The notes below the pieces were generated by a model. The model did not search any database. It saw only the letters and a list, made by a program, of their open reading frames with translations, and was not told the DNA's origin. Position numbers and translations under genes: made by a program. From the NCBI GenBank assembly GCA_017307505.1, contig JAFKEE010000025.1, positions 186,001 to 250,000 on the forward strand: a stretch of 64,000 nt of DNA, given 5' to 3'. This document shows, one piece after another, positions 1 through 7,611 of the stretch; the first letter of the stretch is position 1, and each line of letters begins with the position of its first letter. Origin of the DNA: Acidobacteriota bacterium (GTDB lineage: Bacteria; Acidobacteriota; Terriglobia; Bryobacterales; Bryobacteraceae).

Positions 1-1
1 G

Positions 2-937
2 GCGCTGGTGGGTACACCGCGTTCCGTCATCAAGATCGATTGTGCGGAGTTCCAGCACAGTCACGAAATCGCAAAGTTGATCGGTTCGCCTCCCGGCTAC
101 CTGGGTCATCGCGAAACACACCCGCTGTTGAGTCAGGAAGTCCTGAATCAGTACCACAATGAGCGCACAAAGCTCAGTTTCGTGCTCTTCGACGAGATTG
201 AGAAGGCCTCGGATGCGCTCTGGAACCTGCTGCTGGGCATTCTCGACAAGGCGACGCTGACGTTGGGCGATAACCGCAAGGTCGATTTTTCGCGGACGCT
301 CATTTTCATGACGTCGAATCTGGGTGCGGCCGAGATGAGCGCGATAGTGAATCCGCGTCTCGGATTCCTGGCCAAGCAGGCCGGCGATGAAGAACCGATG
401 ACGTCGACGATTTCGAGCAAGATTGCGCGCAGCGGCGTGGAAGCCGCGCGGCGCAAGTTCACACCGGAGTTCATGAACCGGTTGGATAAGGTAGTGGTCT
501 TCCAGCCTCTGGGCAGCGAACAACTGCGGCGGATTCTGGATATTGAGTTGGGCCTGGTTCAGCAGCGAGTCTTCTCGGCCGCGCCCGACCGTAGCTTCGT
601 CTTCTCGGTGACCCCGGAAGCGAAGGATCATCTTCTGGCCGAAGGCACCGATTTGAAGTACGGTGCGCGGCATCTGAAGCGCGCGATCGAACGCCTGCTT
701 GTGCAGCCGCTGTCGAATCTAATTGCCACAGAGCAAATTCGCGGTGGAGATCTGTTGCGGATAGACTTCGACTCGGATAGCAGCGAGCTGGCGTTCGCGC
801 GTGAAGCAGAGGGCCTGGCCATCCAGGCGATGGCCGAACTTGTGGATCCACCGGTGAAAATGTGGATGAAGGCCGCCGGTGCGGGTGTGGCGGAAACGCA
901 GAAGGCTCCGGCCGTGCGAACTACGCGGCGCGGTTAG
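2..937 (+). CDS. Clp-family AAA+ ATPase, C-terminal part (5' truncated by window edge)
   Basis: Open from the first bases of the window, so the gene begins upstream; the GTG at 8 is only an in-frame codon. The visible 311 codons match the second AAA+ module of ClpA/ClpB/ClpC proteins: a substrate-pore region with GYLG, Walker B (VLFDEIEKA), sensor 1 (MTSNLG), the arginine-finger region (PEFMNRLD) and a C-terminal small domain with sensor 2 (YGARHLKRAIE). Such proteins unfold or disaggregate proteins in the cytoplasm using ATP. Walker A, any first ATPase module and the N-domain lie outside, so ClpB-like chaperone and protease-partner Clp cannot be separated; a ClpP-binding loop was not recognised. 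It is convergent with the glycosyltransferase, whose stop codon begins at the next base. Confidence 0.85.
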   Translation, partial: ALVGTPRSVIKIDCAEFQHSHEIAKLIGSPPGYLGHRETHPLLSQEVLNQYHNERTKLSFVLFDEIEKASDALWNLLLGILDKATLTLGDNRKVDFSRTLIFMTSNLGAAEMSAIVNPRLGFLAKQAGDEEPMTSTISSKIARSGVEAARRKFTPEFMNRLDKVVVFQPLGSEQLRRILDIELGLVQQRVFSAAPDRSFVFSVTPEAKDHLLAEGTDLKYGARHLKRAIERLLVQPLSNLIATEQIRGGDLLRIDFDSDSSELAFAREAEGLAIQAMAELVDPPVKMWMKAAGAGVAETQKAPAVRTTRRG

Positions 938-2413
938 TCAGGGTGTTTTCTCAGGATTGACCTGACGTGGGGAGAGATCCGGCGTGGCACCGGGTCGTTG
1001 CGTAATGGCGATAGCACGCGACGATCCGGTGCAGCCCGGTAGCGGTTCCACCGAGTAGTAATTCAGACCATACAGCCAGTTGCGGTGCAGCGTCTCGACG
1101 CAGGTTTCCGCGGCATGCGGCTGCACACGGCGCCAGAATCCCCGGGCAGAGACAATCTGGTCGAGTACAGGCGCGGCACTCAATTTCACGAATAGCAATC
1201 CAAGTGCGGCACCCAGGGCCACCACCGCCACGGCGGCGGCGCGCCGGCGGCGACGCTCCAACCACCAGACAGTGATCGTAAATGGCAGGGCCAGCGCGAA
1301 GTACTCCCAGTGGGTTTCGCCCAGGTTGGCCCGGCGCAGGCCGTGCAACAGAGCCTCAGGCAGAACGGTGGCGATGATGGGACATAACCCGAGCAGCAGG
1401 GTCGCCAGCGCCAATTGGCGTTTCGCAAATTCAGCCGCTTCGATGCCCGCAGCCAGCACCATGCAGAGCGGCGGGAGCAGCGGCAGAATGTAGCCAGGCA
1501 GCTTGTTCGCCGAGAGCGAGAAAAAAACCAGTCCGAAACAGAAGACAGCCAGCAGGATGCGCCGGCGGTGCTCGCTCCAGCAGGGTGGGCCGAGAAGGGT
1601 GAGGACGGTGGGCCAGGGGAACAGGCTGGCGACCAGCACCGGAAGATAGAACCAGAAGGGCTGTTCGTGGAGCAGCGCGCCATCGGCGAAGCGCGAGAAG
1701 TGGTGTTTGACGAAGAACTCGTCCCAGAAGGCCTTCCCGTGCAGGACAAACATGGCGCCGTACCACGGCAGGGCCACCACCAGGGCGGCCAGCGCCGGAA
1801 CCAGCATCTCTTTCCAGCGTCTCCAGGCGAACCACAGCAAGGGCAGAATCAGAACACCCGGCACCAGGCCCTTGGCCAGAACCGACAGCCCGAAGCAGGC
1901 TCCGGCAGCCAGCGCCGCCCGTTTTGAACCGGTTTCGAGCCAGAGCAGACCCAGCAGCACGGTGGCATTGAAAGTCGCGGCCAGCGGCAGGTCTGTGACG
2001 CCGATCTGACTCTCCGCCGCCCAGCCGGCGGTGGTGGAGAGAAGCAGCACGGAGATCCAGGCAATCCGTTCCCCTTCAAGCCGCCGCATCACCAGGAATT
2101 GCAGCAGCACGTAGAGCAGGCTCAGGATCGCGACCGGCAGCCGGGGAGAGAGGTCATCCCCCAGACCGGCCCGTTGGCCCACGCCGACCATCCAGTACAG
2201 CAGCGGCGGCTTTTCGAACCACGGTTTCCCCCAAAGCGTCGGCGTGATCCAATCGCCGGAGCGGGCCATCTCCCGCCCGATGGAGGCATAGCGCGGCTCG
2301 TCCGCGCTCAGCAGACCTACCCCATCCAAGGCAATGCCATAAACGGCAGCCAGACCGGCAAGCAGAAGCAACAGAAGGACAATAGTACGAGGCGTAAGCC
2401 CAGCCAACGGCAC
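938..2413 (-). CDS. ArnT-like membrane glycosyltransferase (PMT/GT83 family)
   Basis: A 491-aa polytopic membrane protein. The N-terminus is a hydrophobic helix followed by an acidic loop (SADEPRYASIGREM, about residues 35-48) and a KPWFEKPPLLYW segment, the layout of the ArnT/dolichyl-phosphate-mannose mannosyltransferase family. These enzymes move a sugar from a polyprenyl-phosphate carrier to lipid A, protein or another acceptor on the outer face of the inner membrane. About ten further hydrophobic helices follow and the C-terminus is a short soluble domain. The start is GTG at 2413; on the minus strand a TATACT hexamer ends exactly six bases before it and no Shine-Dalgarno sequence is present. 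It is divergent from the HIT-like gene across only 12 bp. Donor and acceptor cannot be read from the sequence. Confidence 0.85.
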   Translation of the reverse strand: MPLAGLTPRTIVLLLLLLAGLAAVYGIALDGVGLLSADEPRYASIGREMARSGDWITPTLWGKPWFEKPPLLYWMVGVGQRAGLGDDLSPRLPVAILSLLYVLLQFLVMRRLEGERIAWISVLLLSTTAGWAAESQIGVTDLPLAATFNATVLLGLLWLETGSKRAALAAGACFGLSVLAKGLVPGVLILPLLWFAWRRWKEMLVPALAALVVALPWYGAMFVLHGKAFWDEFFVKHHFSRFADGALLHEQPFWFYLPVLVASLFPWPTVLTLLGPPCWSEHRRRILLAVFCFGLVFFSLSANKLPGYILPLLPPLCMVLAAGIEAAEFAKRQLALATLLLGLCPIIATVLPEALLHGLRRANLGETHWEYFALALPFTITVWWLERRRRRAAAVAVVALGAALGLLFVKLSAAPVLDQIVSARGFWRRVQPHAAETCVETLHRNWLYGLNYYSVEPLPGCTGSSRAIAITQRPGATPDLSPRQVNPEKTP

Positions 2414-2419
2414 GTCACC

Positions 2420-2427
2420 AGTATAAT
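2420..2427. promoter_or_regulatory. Overlapping divergent -10 elements (leaderless both ways)
   Basis: The plus strand reads TATAAT at 2422-2427, seven bases before the ATG at 2435. The minus strand reads TATACT at 2425-2420, six bases before the GTG at 2413. The two hexamers share four bases, so the polymerases should compete. No good -35 box is seen on either side. Confidence 0.55.
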
Positions 2428-2434
2428 GGCCGCA

Positions 2435-2983
2435 ATGCCTCGTCTATTTTGTCTCGCCTTTCTTTTGTGTGTGGGGGTGTGGCCAGCCGGCGCCGATGTG
2501 TCGGGTTGTGCGTGCGATCCAAAGAAGCCCGAGACGATGAAGGTCCGCGAATGCAGTCTGTGCGCCGAAGCCGAAAAGCAGCCCGCCGATGTACCGTTCT
2601 TCGTCCTGAAAGATGTGAATCCGCGCAAGCCGAACCGCTGGCTGGTGTTGCCAAGGGTTCACGGCGAGGGGCCGCACCCGATTCACGACCTGCCGAAGGC
2701 GCAAAGGGATGCTCTCTGGAAATTTGCCATTGCCACGGCAAAAGAGAAGATTGGCGACGGCTGGGGTCTTGCCTACAACAGCTGGCACGTCCGCACGCAG
2801 TGTCACCTGCACCTTCATGTGGGGCGCTTTATCACGGCCGCGGAGAACTCGCTATTCGTCGTGGTCAGGCGGCCTGAGGATTTCCCCGCTCCGGAGCACA
2901 GCGGCGTGTTCATCCACCCGGTCAAGGGCGGCTACCATGTGCACACCGGGGAGCGCATCATGGAGACAGCACTGGTCCGGTGA
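2435..2983 (+). CDS. Secreted HIT-fold protein
   Basis: 182 aa beginning with a Sec signal peptide (MPRLFCLAFLLCVGVWPAGA) and then a cysteine-rich stretch (GCACD, then RECSLCAEAEK). The core has the features of the HIT superfamily: an N-terminal strand region ending in WLVLPRVHGEGP and the histidine triad CHLHLHVGRF (H-x-H-x-H-x) near two thirds of the length. HIT enzymes hydrolyse or transfer nucleoside-phosphate groups; an exported version is unusual, the closest known parallel being membrane-anchored CDP-diacylglycerol pyrophosphatase. Start choice: ATG 2435 lies seven bases after TATAAT; ATG 2426 overlaps that hexamer and would give three more residues. The stop codon at 2981-2983 precedes uxaA by 32 bp, so cotranscription is possible. 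Confidence 0.7.
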   Translation: MPRLFCLAFLLCVGVWPAGADVSGCACDPKKPETMKVRECSLCAEAEKQPADVPFFVLKDVNPRKPNRWLVLPRVHGEGPHPIHDLPKAQRDALWKFAIATAKEKIGDGWGLAYNSWHVRTQCHLHLHVGRFITAAENSLFVVVRRPEDFPAPEHSGVFIHPVKGGYHVHTGERIMETALVR

Positions 2984-3015
2984 TCTCATTTGGGGATACA
3001 GTCATAGGGGACAAC

Positions 3016-4563
3016 ATGAGCCTGGTCGAGATCCAACAACCGCCGACAGCGGAAACAGCCGCTATCCATCTGCACCCGAGCGACAATGTGGCGGTGGCCC
3101 GCCTGACCTTAGGCGAAGGACAGGTGGTCTCCGCCGGCGGTGTTCAGGTGGTCTTGCGCGAGCAGGTGCCGGTGGGTCACAAGCTATCCTTGCGGCGCAT
3201 CGCGGCAGGTGAAAACGTGCTGCGCTACGGTCAGGTGATCGGACCCGCGCGGGTCGATATCGAGCCGGGTTTCCACGTCCACAACCACAACCTGGGCTAC
3301 CTAGAGGGGACCCGAGTCTATGAGTTCCCGGCGGAGGAGCGGCCGCTGCCGGCCCCGCCCGCGTCGATGCCGACTTTCCAGGGCTATGCGCGCGACGATG
3401 GCCGCGCCGGCACCAGGAACTATATCGCCGTGGTGGCGGCCTCGAATTGTGCGGCCCATACCGCTGAATGGATTGCTTCGAGCTTCGATGGCGAGACATT
3501 GCCCCCGAATGTCGATGGCGTCGTGGCCTTCCCGCACGGGGAGGGCTGCGGGCATTCCATTGGGCCGGATACTGAGCAGCTGCAGCGCACGCTTTGGGGC
3601 GTCCTGGACCACCCCAACGTCTCCTCCGCCATCGTGCTGGGCCTGGGCTGCGAGGTGAACCAGATCGATCACTACCTGGGGGTCGCCGCCGGCAGCGGAC
3701 CGCGCGCCTCGCGCATCGCCGGCATGACCCTGCAGGAGAGCGGCGGCACACGCGCTACCGTCGAACAGGCCAGGAAACTGATCGCAGCGATGATGGAACG
3801 CGCCACGGAAGAGCGGCGTGTGGAACTGCCCGCATCCAAAATCTGCCTGGGACTGAACTGCGGCGGGTCGGACTCGTTCAGCGGCATCACCGCGAATCCG
3901 GCCCTGGGCTATTGCTCCGATCTGCTGGCCGCAATGGGCGCGACGAGCGTGCTGGCCGAGACGCCCGAGATTGTCGGCGCGGAACATCTGCTGGTGAAAC
4001 GGGCGCGCAACCGGGCTGTCGCCGAGAAGCTACTGGCGATGATCGCAAAGTACAAGACCTATCTTTCCCGCTTTGAAGGCAGCTTCGACGACAACCCCTC
4101 GCCCGGCAACAAAGAGGGCGGCCTCTCCAACATCCTGGAGAAGTCTCTGGGGGCCGTGGCCAAAGGCGGTACGTCGCAACTGAACGAGGTGGTCGACTAC
4201 GCGGAGCGTGTGATGGGCCCCGGCTTTGCCTTCATGAATACGCCGGGCTACGATCCGGTGTCACTGACTGGTCTGGCGGCCGGGGGTGTCAATCTGATAG
4301 CGTTTACGACGGGCCGAGGCAGCGCCATCGGATTTCCGACCATTCCCGTGCTAAAAATCGCTACAAATAGCTACACCTACCGCCGCATGTCGGGCAACAT
4401 GGATATCAATGCCGGCCGCATTGCCGATGGGGAAGCTGGGGTCGATACAATCGGCCGCGAAATCCTCGAGGCGCTGCTGCAGGCTGCCTCCGGCGTGCGG
4501 ACGAAGAGTGAGCTACTCGGCCACAAGGAATTTGTGCCGTGGCGCATTGGACCGGTCATGTAA
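3016..4563 (+). CDS. uxaA: UxaA-type altronate (or related hexarate) dehydratase
   Basis: 515 aa, close to the roughly 495-510 usual for UxaA. The first 95 residues form a SAF-like domain (LHPSDNVAVARLTL, IEPGFHVHNHNL), followed by the large altronate/galactarate dehydratase domain (GYARDDGRAGTRNYI, HGEGCGHS, LGLGCEVNQI, GLNCGGSDSFSG, GRGSAIGFP). The family removes water from D-altronate to give 2-keto-3-deoxygluconate in hexuronate breakdown, using iron. The start at 3016 is preceded by AGGGG at 3006-3010 with five bases between; a GTG at 2980 overlapping the previous stop is open but has no such site. No other uronate genes are adjacent, so the exact substrate (altronate or galactarate) is unproven. 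Confidence 0.88.
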   Translation: MSLVEIQQPPTAETAAIHLHPSDNVAVARLTLGEGQVVSAGGVQVVLREQVPVGHKLSLRRIAAGENVLRYGQVIGPARVDIEPGFHVHNHNLGYLEGTRVYEFPAEERPLPAPPASMPTFQGYARDDGRAGTRNYIAVVAASNCAAHTAEWIASSFDGETLPPNVDGVVAFPHGEGCGHSIGPDTEQLQRTLWGVLDHPNVSSAIVLGLGCEVNQIDHYLGVAAGSGPRASRIAGMTLQESGGTRATVEQARKLIAAMMERATEERRVELPASKICLGLNCGGSDSFSGITANPALGYCSDLLAAMGATSVLAETPEIVGAEHLLVKRARNRAVAEKLLAMIAKYKTYLSRFEGSFDDNPSPGNKEGGLSNILEKSLGAVAKGGTSQLNEVVDYAERVMGPGFAFMNTPGYDPVSLTGLAAGGVNLIAFTTGRGSAIGFPTIPVLKIATNSYTYRRMSGNMDINAGRIADGEAGVDTIGREILEALLQAASGVRTKSELLGHKEFVPWRIGPVM

Positions 4564-4609
4564 CAGCTGAATAACGGTGTTACCCTGAATGAATTCTCCC
4601 AGAGGAACC

Positions 4610-5317
4610 ATGCGAATCCTGGTAGTCGAAGACGAAAAGCGAATAGCGGACTTTGTGAATCGCGGCTTGGAGAGCGCGGGGTACACGGTCGATCTCGCCG
4701 AGAACGGCGAAGCGGCGCTGGAACTCATCCACGCACACGATTACGATCTCGTAATCCTGGACCTGATGTTGCCCGATATGGACGGCCTCGCTGTTCTGGA
4801 AAAAGCACGCAACCGGAAGGTCAGCCCGCCGGTGCTTATCCTCAGTGCCCGCGGCGGCGTCGACGACCGTGTCAAAGGTCTGGAACTCGGCGCGGACGAC
4901 TACCTCGTCAAGCCTTTTGCGTTTGTGGAACTCCTGGCTCGTGTCCGGGCTCTGCTGCGCAGGGGCCAGTCGACGCCGGAACGCCTGGTGGTGGGAGACC
5001 TCGCGCTCGACTGTGTGCGCCGCAAGGCCAGCCGCGGCAACGAACCGGTGGACCTGGCACCAAAAGAGTTCAGCATCCTCGAGTACCTGATGCGCAATCG
5101 CGGCCGGCCGCTGAGCCGCACAATGATTGTTGAGCACGTCTGGGACATGGAGTACGACGGCCTCACGAATATCGTGGATGTGTACATCCGGCACCTGCGC
5201 AGCAAGATCGATGACCGCTTTCCGGTGAAGCTCATCCACACCGTGCGCGGCATCGGCTACATGCTCGATCTGTCCGAGAACCCGGGCGCGCCATCCGAGA
5301 AACCTGAAGAAGCCTGA
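4610..5317 (+). CDS. OmpR/PhoB-family response regulator
   Basis: 235 aa. An N-terminal receiver has the acidic pair E7/D8, phospho-acceptor D51 (VILDLMLPD), a conserved serine in LILSAR and lysine in YLVKPF. A linker leads to a C-terminal winged-helix DNA-binding domain (LAPKEFSILEYLMRNRGRPLSR, IRHLRSKID, HTVRGIGYML). It should activate or repress promoters after phosphorylation by the kinase encoded directly downstream; the stop codon is immediately followed by the kinase reading frame. The start at 4610 has AGAGGA at 4601-4606 in front of it; an ATG at 4589 lacks a ribosome site. The signal sensed and target genes are unknown; CusR/CopR-like metal regulators are the nearest family by feel, an inference only. 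Confidence 0.93.
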   Translation: MRILVVEDEKRIADFVNRGLESAGYTVDLAENGEAALELIHAHDYDLVILDLMLPDMDGLAVLEKARNRKVSPPVLILSARGGVDDRVKGLELGADDYLVKPFAFVELLARVRALLRRGQSTPERLVVGDLALDCVRRKASRGNEPVDLAPKEFSILEYLMRNRGRPLSRTMIVEHVWDMEYDGLTNIVDVYIRHLRSKIDDRFPVKLIHTVRGIGYMLDLSENPGAPSEKPEEA

Positions 5318-5350
5318 TTGCACCGTCAAGGCAAGGCTGGGCTCAGTTGT

Positions 5351-6841
5351 ATGTCCGAATCGAATCGCAAGTCCACGCTTTGGCTCCGCACCCTTCGTGG
5401 ATTACGCATGCGTCTCGCCGCGACGTATGTGCTGCTGTTCGCCCTTGCTCTGGTCGGCCTAGGCTTCGTCTTCCGCCAGTCGCTCACCGGCATTCTGAAC
5501 CAGCAGAGTGAACGGGTGCTGGACGAGGAGTGGCGGGCCATGAAGGCCTATCTCCGCTTCCAGCGCGGCGAGTTGATGTGGACTTACGATCCCGAAGACG
5601 GCGAGGAGGCCTACGCCGTCGACCGCCTGCGGCGCGTCCTGCTGATCACAGACGAAAAAGGCAACGTCCTGGAGCTTTCCAACGGCTATTCCGCCCTGGG
5701 GAGCGAGTCGATGCAGCAGATCCGCCGCGTCGTTCAGTCGCGAGAACCGCTCACCGTCGTCCGGCGGGATTTCCGAGGGGACACCTACCTCGTCCGCATG
5801 GGGATCATGAGCGACCAGGGGCGGGCGTTCTTCGTCGCCATCGGCCTGCCGGTGGAAGAGACCCTCAGGATCCCCGACCATCTGCTGCGCCAGTACCTGC
5901 TCTCTGTGCCCGTCATGCTGCTGATCATCGTGATCGTCGGTTGGTACATGGCCGGCCGGGCGCTGCGCCCGCTGCACCAGGTGGCGGAGACGGCCAGCGC
6001 GGTGGCCGGCGGCAATCTCAGCCTGCGCATCATGCCGCGCGGATCCGGCGACGAACTCGACGTCCTCATCGGCGCCTTCAACCGGATGCTGGAGCGGCTG
6101 GAACTGAACTTCCAGCAGATTCGCCAGTTCTCCATTGATGCTTCACACGAACTACGCACTCCTATCACCATCATTCGCGGCCAGTTGGAAGTTGCCTTAT
6201 TCACCGCGGAAACCAGGGAGCAATTCCGCGAAGCCATCATGACCGCGCTGCTCGATGTCGAACGCATGGGCCAGATCGTCAAATCCCTGCTGCTACTGGA
6301 ACAGGCGGAATCCGGGCAGGTCGTCCTGCAGAAGACGCCCCATGACATTGCCAAGCTCTCGGAGGAGTTGGTTTCCCAGTTCCGTGTCGCGTCCGACGAA
6401 AAGAGTATCTCGCTGGACGTCGTCTCGCAGGGCCCGTGCTGGGCGGAGGTCGACCGGGTGCAGTTCGACCGCCTGCTATCCAACCTGCTGTCGAATGCCC
6501 TGAAGTACACACACGCCGGCGGCCGGGTGCAGGTCATCCTGGAGCAGATGGACGGGGCCGCCCACCTGACCGTGAGTGACAACGGCCAGGGGATTCCCGC
6601 CGCGAACCTGCCCCACGTGTTCGAGCGGTTCTACCGTGTCCGGGAGACCACACCCGATCCGGATCGTGGCCTGGGGCTGGGCCTCGCGTTTGTGGCCTGG
6701 ATCGCCCGCGCTCATGGGGGCCGTGTAGAAGTGAAGAGCGAACCCGGCCATGGCTCCCAGTTTCTGGTGATCTTCCCCACCCATACGCCCAGTGACGCCA
6801 CGGGTCCCGAGTCGGAGTCTCCCGCCGGCCTGCTTTCCTGA
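5351..6841 (+). CDS. Membrane sensor histidine kinase, partner of the OmpR-type regulator
   Basis: 496 aa. One transmembrane helix near residues 20-42, a periplasmic domain of about 150 residues, a second helix (LLSVPVMLLIIVIVGWYMAG), a HAMP linker, the dimerisation/phospho-acceptor box (SIDASHELRTPITIIRGQLEVA) and an ATPase domain with N box (LLSNLLSNALKYT), G1 (DNGQGIP), F box (VFERFYR) and G2 (GLGLGLAFV). It should autophosphorylate on the histidine of SHELRTP and pass phosphate to the regulator encoded just upstream. A TTG codon at 5318 directly abuts the regulator stop and would add 11 residues; ATG 5351 was chosen because the extra residues are not family-like, though its ribosome site is weak. 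The periplasmic domain shows no recognisable ligand-binding family. Confidence 0.9.
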   Translation: MSESNRKSTLWLRTLRGLRMRLAATYVLLFALALVGLGFVFRQSLTGILNQQSERVLDEEWRAMKAYLRFQRGELMWTYDPEDGEEAYAVDRLRRVLLITDEKGNVLELSNGYSALGSESMQQIRRVVQSREPLTVVRRDFRGDTYLVRMGIMSDQGRAFFVAIGLPVEETLRIPDHLLRQYLLSVPVMLLIIVIVGWYMAGRALRPLHQVAETASAVAGGNLSLRIMPRGSGDELDVLIGAFNRMLERLELNFQQIRQFSIDASHELRTPITIIRGQLEVALFTAETREQFREAIMTALLDVERMGQIVKSLLLLEQAESGQVVLQKTPHDIAKLSEELVSQFRVASDEKSISLDVVSQGPCWAEVDRVQFDRLLSNLLSNALKYTHAGGRVQVILEQMDGAAHLTVSDNGQGIPAANLPHVFERFYRVRETTPDPDRGLGLGLAFVAWIARAHGGRVEVKSEPGHGSQFLVIFPTHTPSDATGPESESPAGLLS

Positions 6842-6895
6842 GGCCGCCGGAAATTTACCTACACAAGCGCTCGACCTTTCACGTCTATCGTAGGG

Positions 6896-7225
6896 ATGAA
6901 CTTCGCACGCTGGATTTTCGCCTTTTTGACACTTACGGCGGTTCTCGTGTGGGCCCAGCGGGAACGGGGCGTAGCGCCGTCGAGGGACCTGCCCACCTGG
7001 GAATACCGTCACCTGGAGCCACAGGAGGTTTCCCCGGGTGCCTATCAACAGGTGGACTGGAGTCTCGTCACGTCCCTGGGTGCGCAGGGTTGGGAACTGG
7101 TGAGCGTCACCCCGTGGGTGATGCGCAACGACATCCACCAACCGCACAAGGAGGGTGAGCCTAAGCTGGTGACACAGAACTACATGTCATTCTTCTTCAA
7201 ACGCCAGCGGCCGGAGCAGCGCTGA
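6896..7225 (+). CDS. Small exported DUF4177-like protein
   Basis: 109 aa with an N-terminal signal segment (MNFARWIFAFLTLTAVLVWAQ). The mature part resembles the DUF4177 fold: WEYRHLE, then a helix ending LGAQGWELVSVTPW and a final strand YMSFFFKRQ. Function unknown; DUF4177 proteins are small and often exported or membrane-linked. A short gap of 54 bp separates it from the sensor kinase upstream, so it may be read through from that operon. A TATCGT hexamer ends four bases before the ATG. It is convergent with the next gene, leaving three bases between stop codons. Confidence 0.7.
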   Translation: MNFARWIFAFLTLTAVLVWAQRERGVAPSRDLPTWEYRHLEPQEVSPGAYQQVDWSLVTSLGAQGWELVSVTPWVMRNDIHQPHKEGEPKLVTQNYMSFFFKRQRPEQR

Positions 7226-7228
7226 TTC

Positions 7229-7585
7229 TCAGGCGGTCCGCAACGAACCGGCGATCAGACTCGAGACACGGCCCGTCCGGGCGGAGTGGGGGAAAGCTGT
7301 GGCCCGCCGCGGACGGCACTCGATCAGGACGGTCGCCCCATCGATGGTTTCCACCCAGGCCTGCCACCGGTCCGGCAGTTCCACGCGCGAAGGCCACCAG
7401 TCAGGATGTGGCCGGGTTACGATCCGAACCGGCGTTCCAAAATGCCACAGACGTTCCAGCTGCGAATACGGATCTTCCTGATTCAGAATGACTTTTACTA
7501 CTTTTCGAGGGCCTTGCTCCGCAGTCTGGGAGGGCGCCGGCAGCATCACCGCCGCAGGTAGGGCAAACAGATCACGTCTGCGCAT
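7229..7585 (-). CDS. Exported hypothetical protein with twin-arginine-like start
   Basis: 118 aa, beginning MRRRDLFALPAAVMLPAPSQ, which looks like a short Tat or Sec signal. The rest has a strand-rich character with tryptophans (LWHFGTPVRI, HPDWWPSRVE, WQAWVETI) and matches no family I recognise. The start at 7585 is chosen because the minus strand carries GGGAGAG four bases upstream; an ATG at 7597 would place that site inside the gene. Divergent from the NtrC-type regulator at 7612, with 26 bp between the two starts. Confidence 0.6.
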   Translation of the reverse strand: MRRRDLFALPAAVMLPAPSQTAEQGPRKVVKVILNQEDPYSQLERLWHFGTPVRIVTRPHPDWWPSRVELPDRWQAWVETIDGATVLIECRPRRATAFPHSARTGRVSSLIAGSLRTA

Positions 7586-7599
7586 GGTCTCTCCCATGG

Positions 7600-7605
7600 T
7601 AGCGT
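7600..7605 (+). promoter_or_regulatory. -10-like TAGCGT six bases before ATG 7612
   Basis: Weak member of the TAnnnT-before-start series: hexamer, six bases, then the ATG of the NtrC-type regulator, with no clear Shine-Dalgarno sequence. Confidence 0.3.
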
Positions 7606-7611
7606 GAGCTT

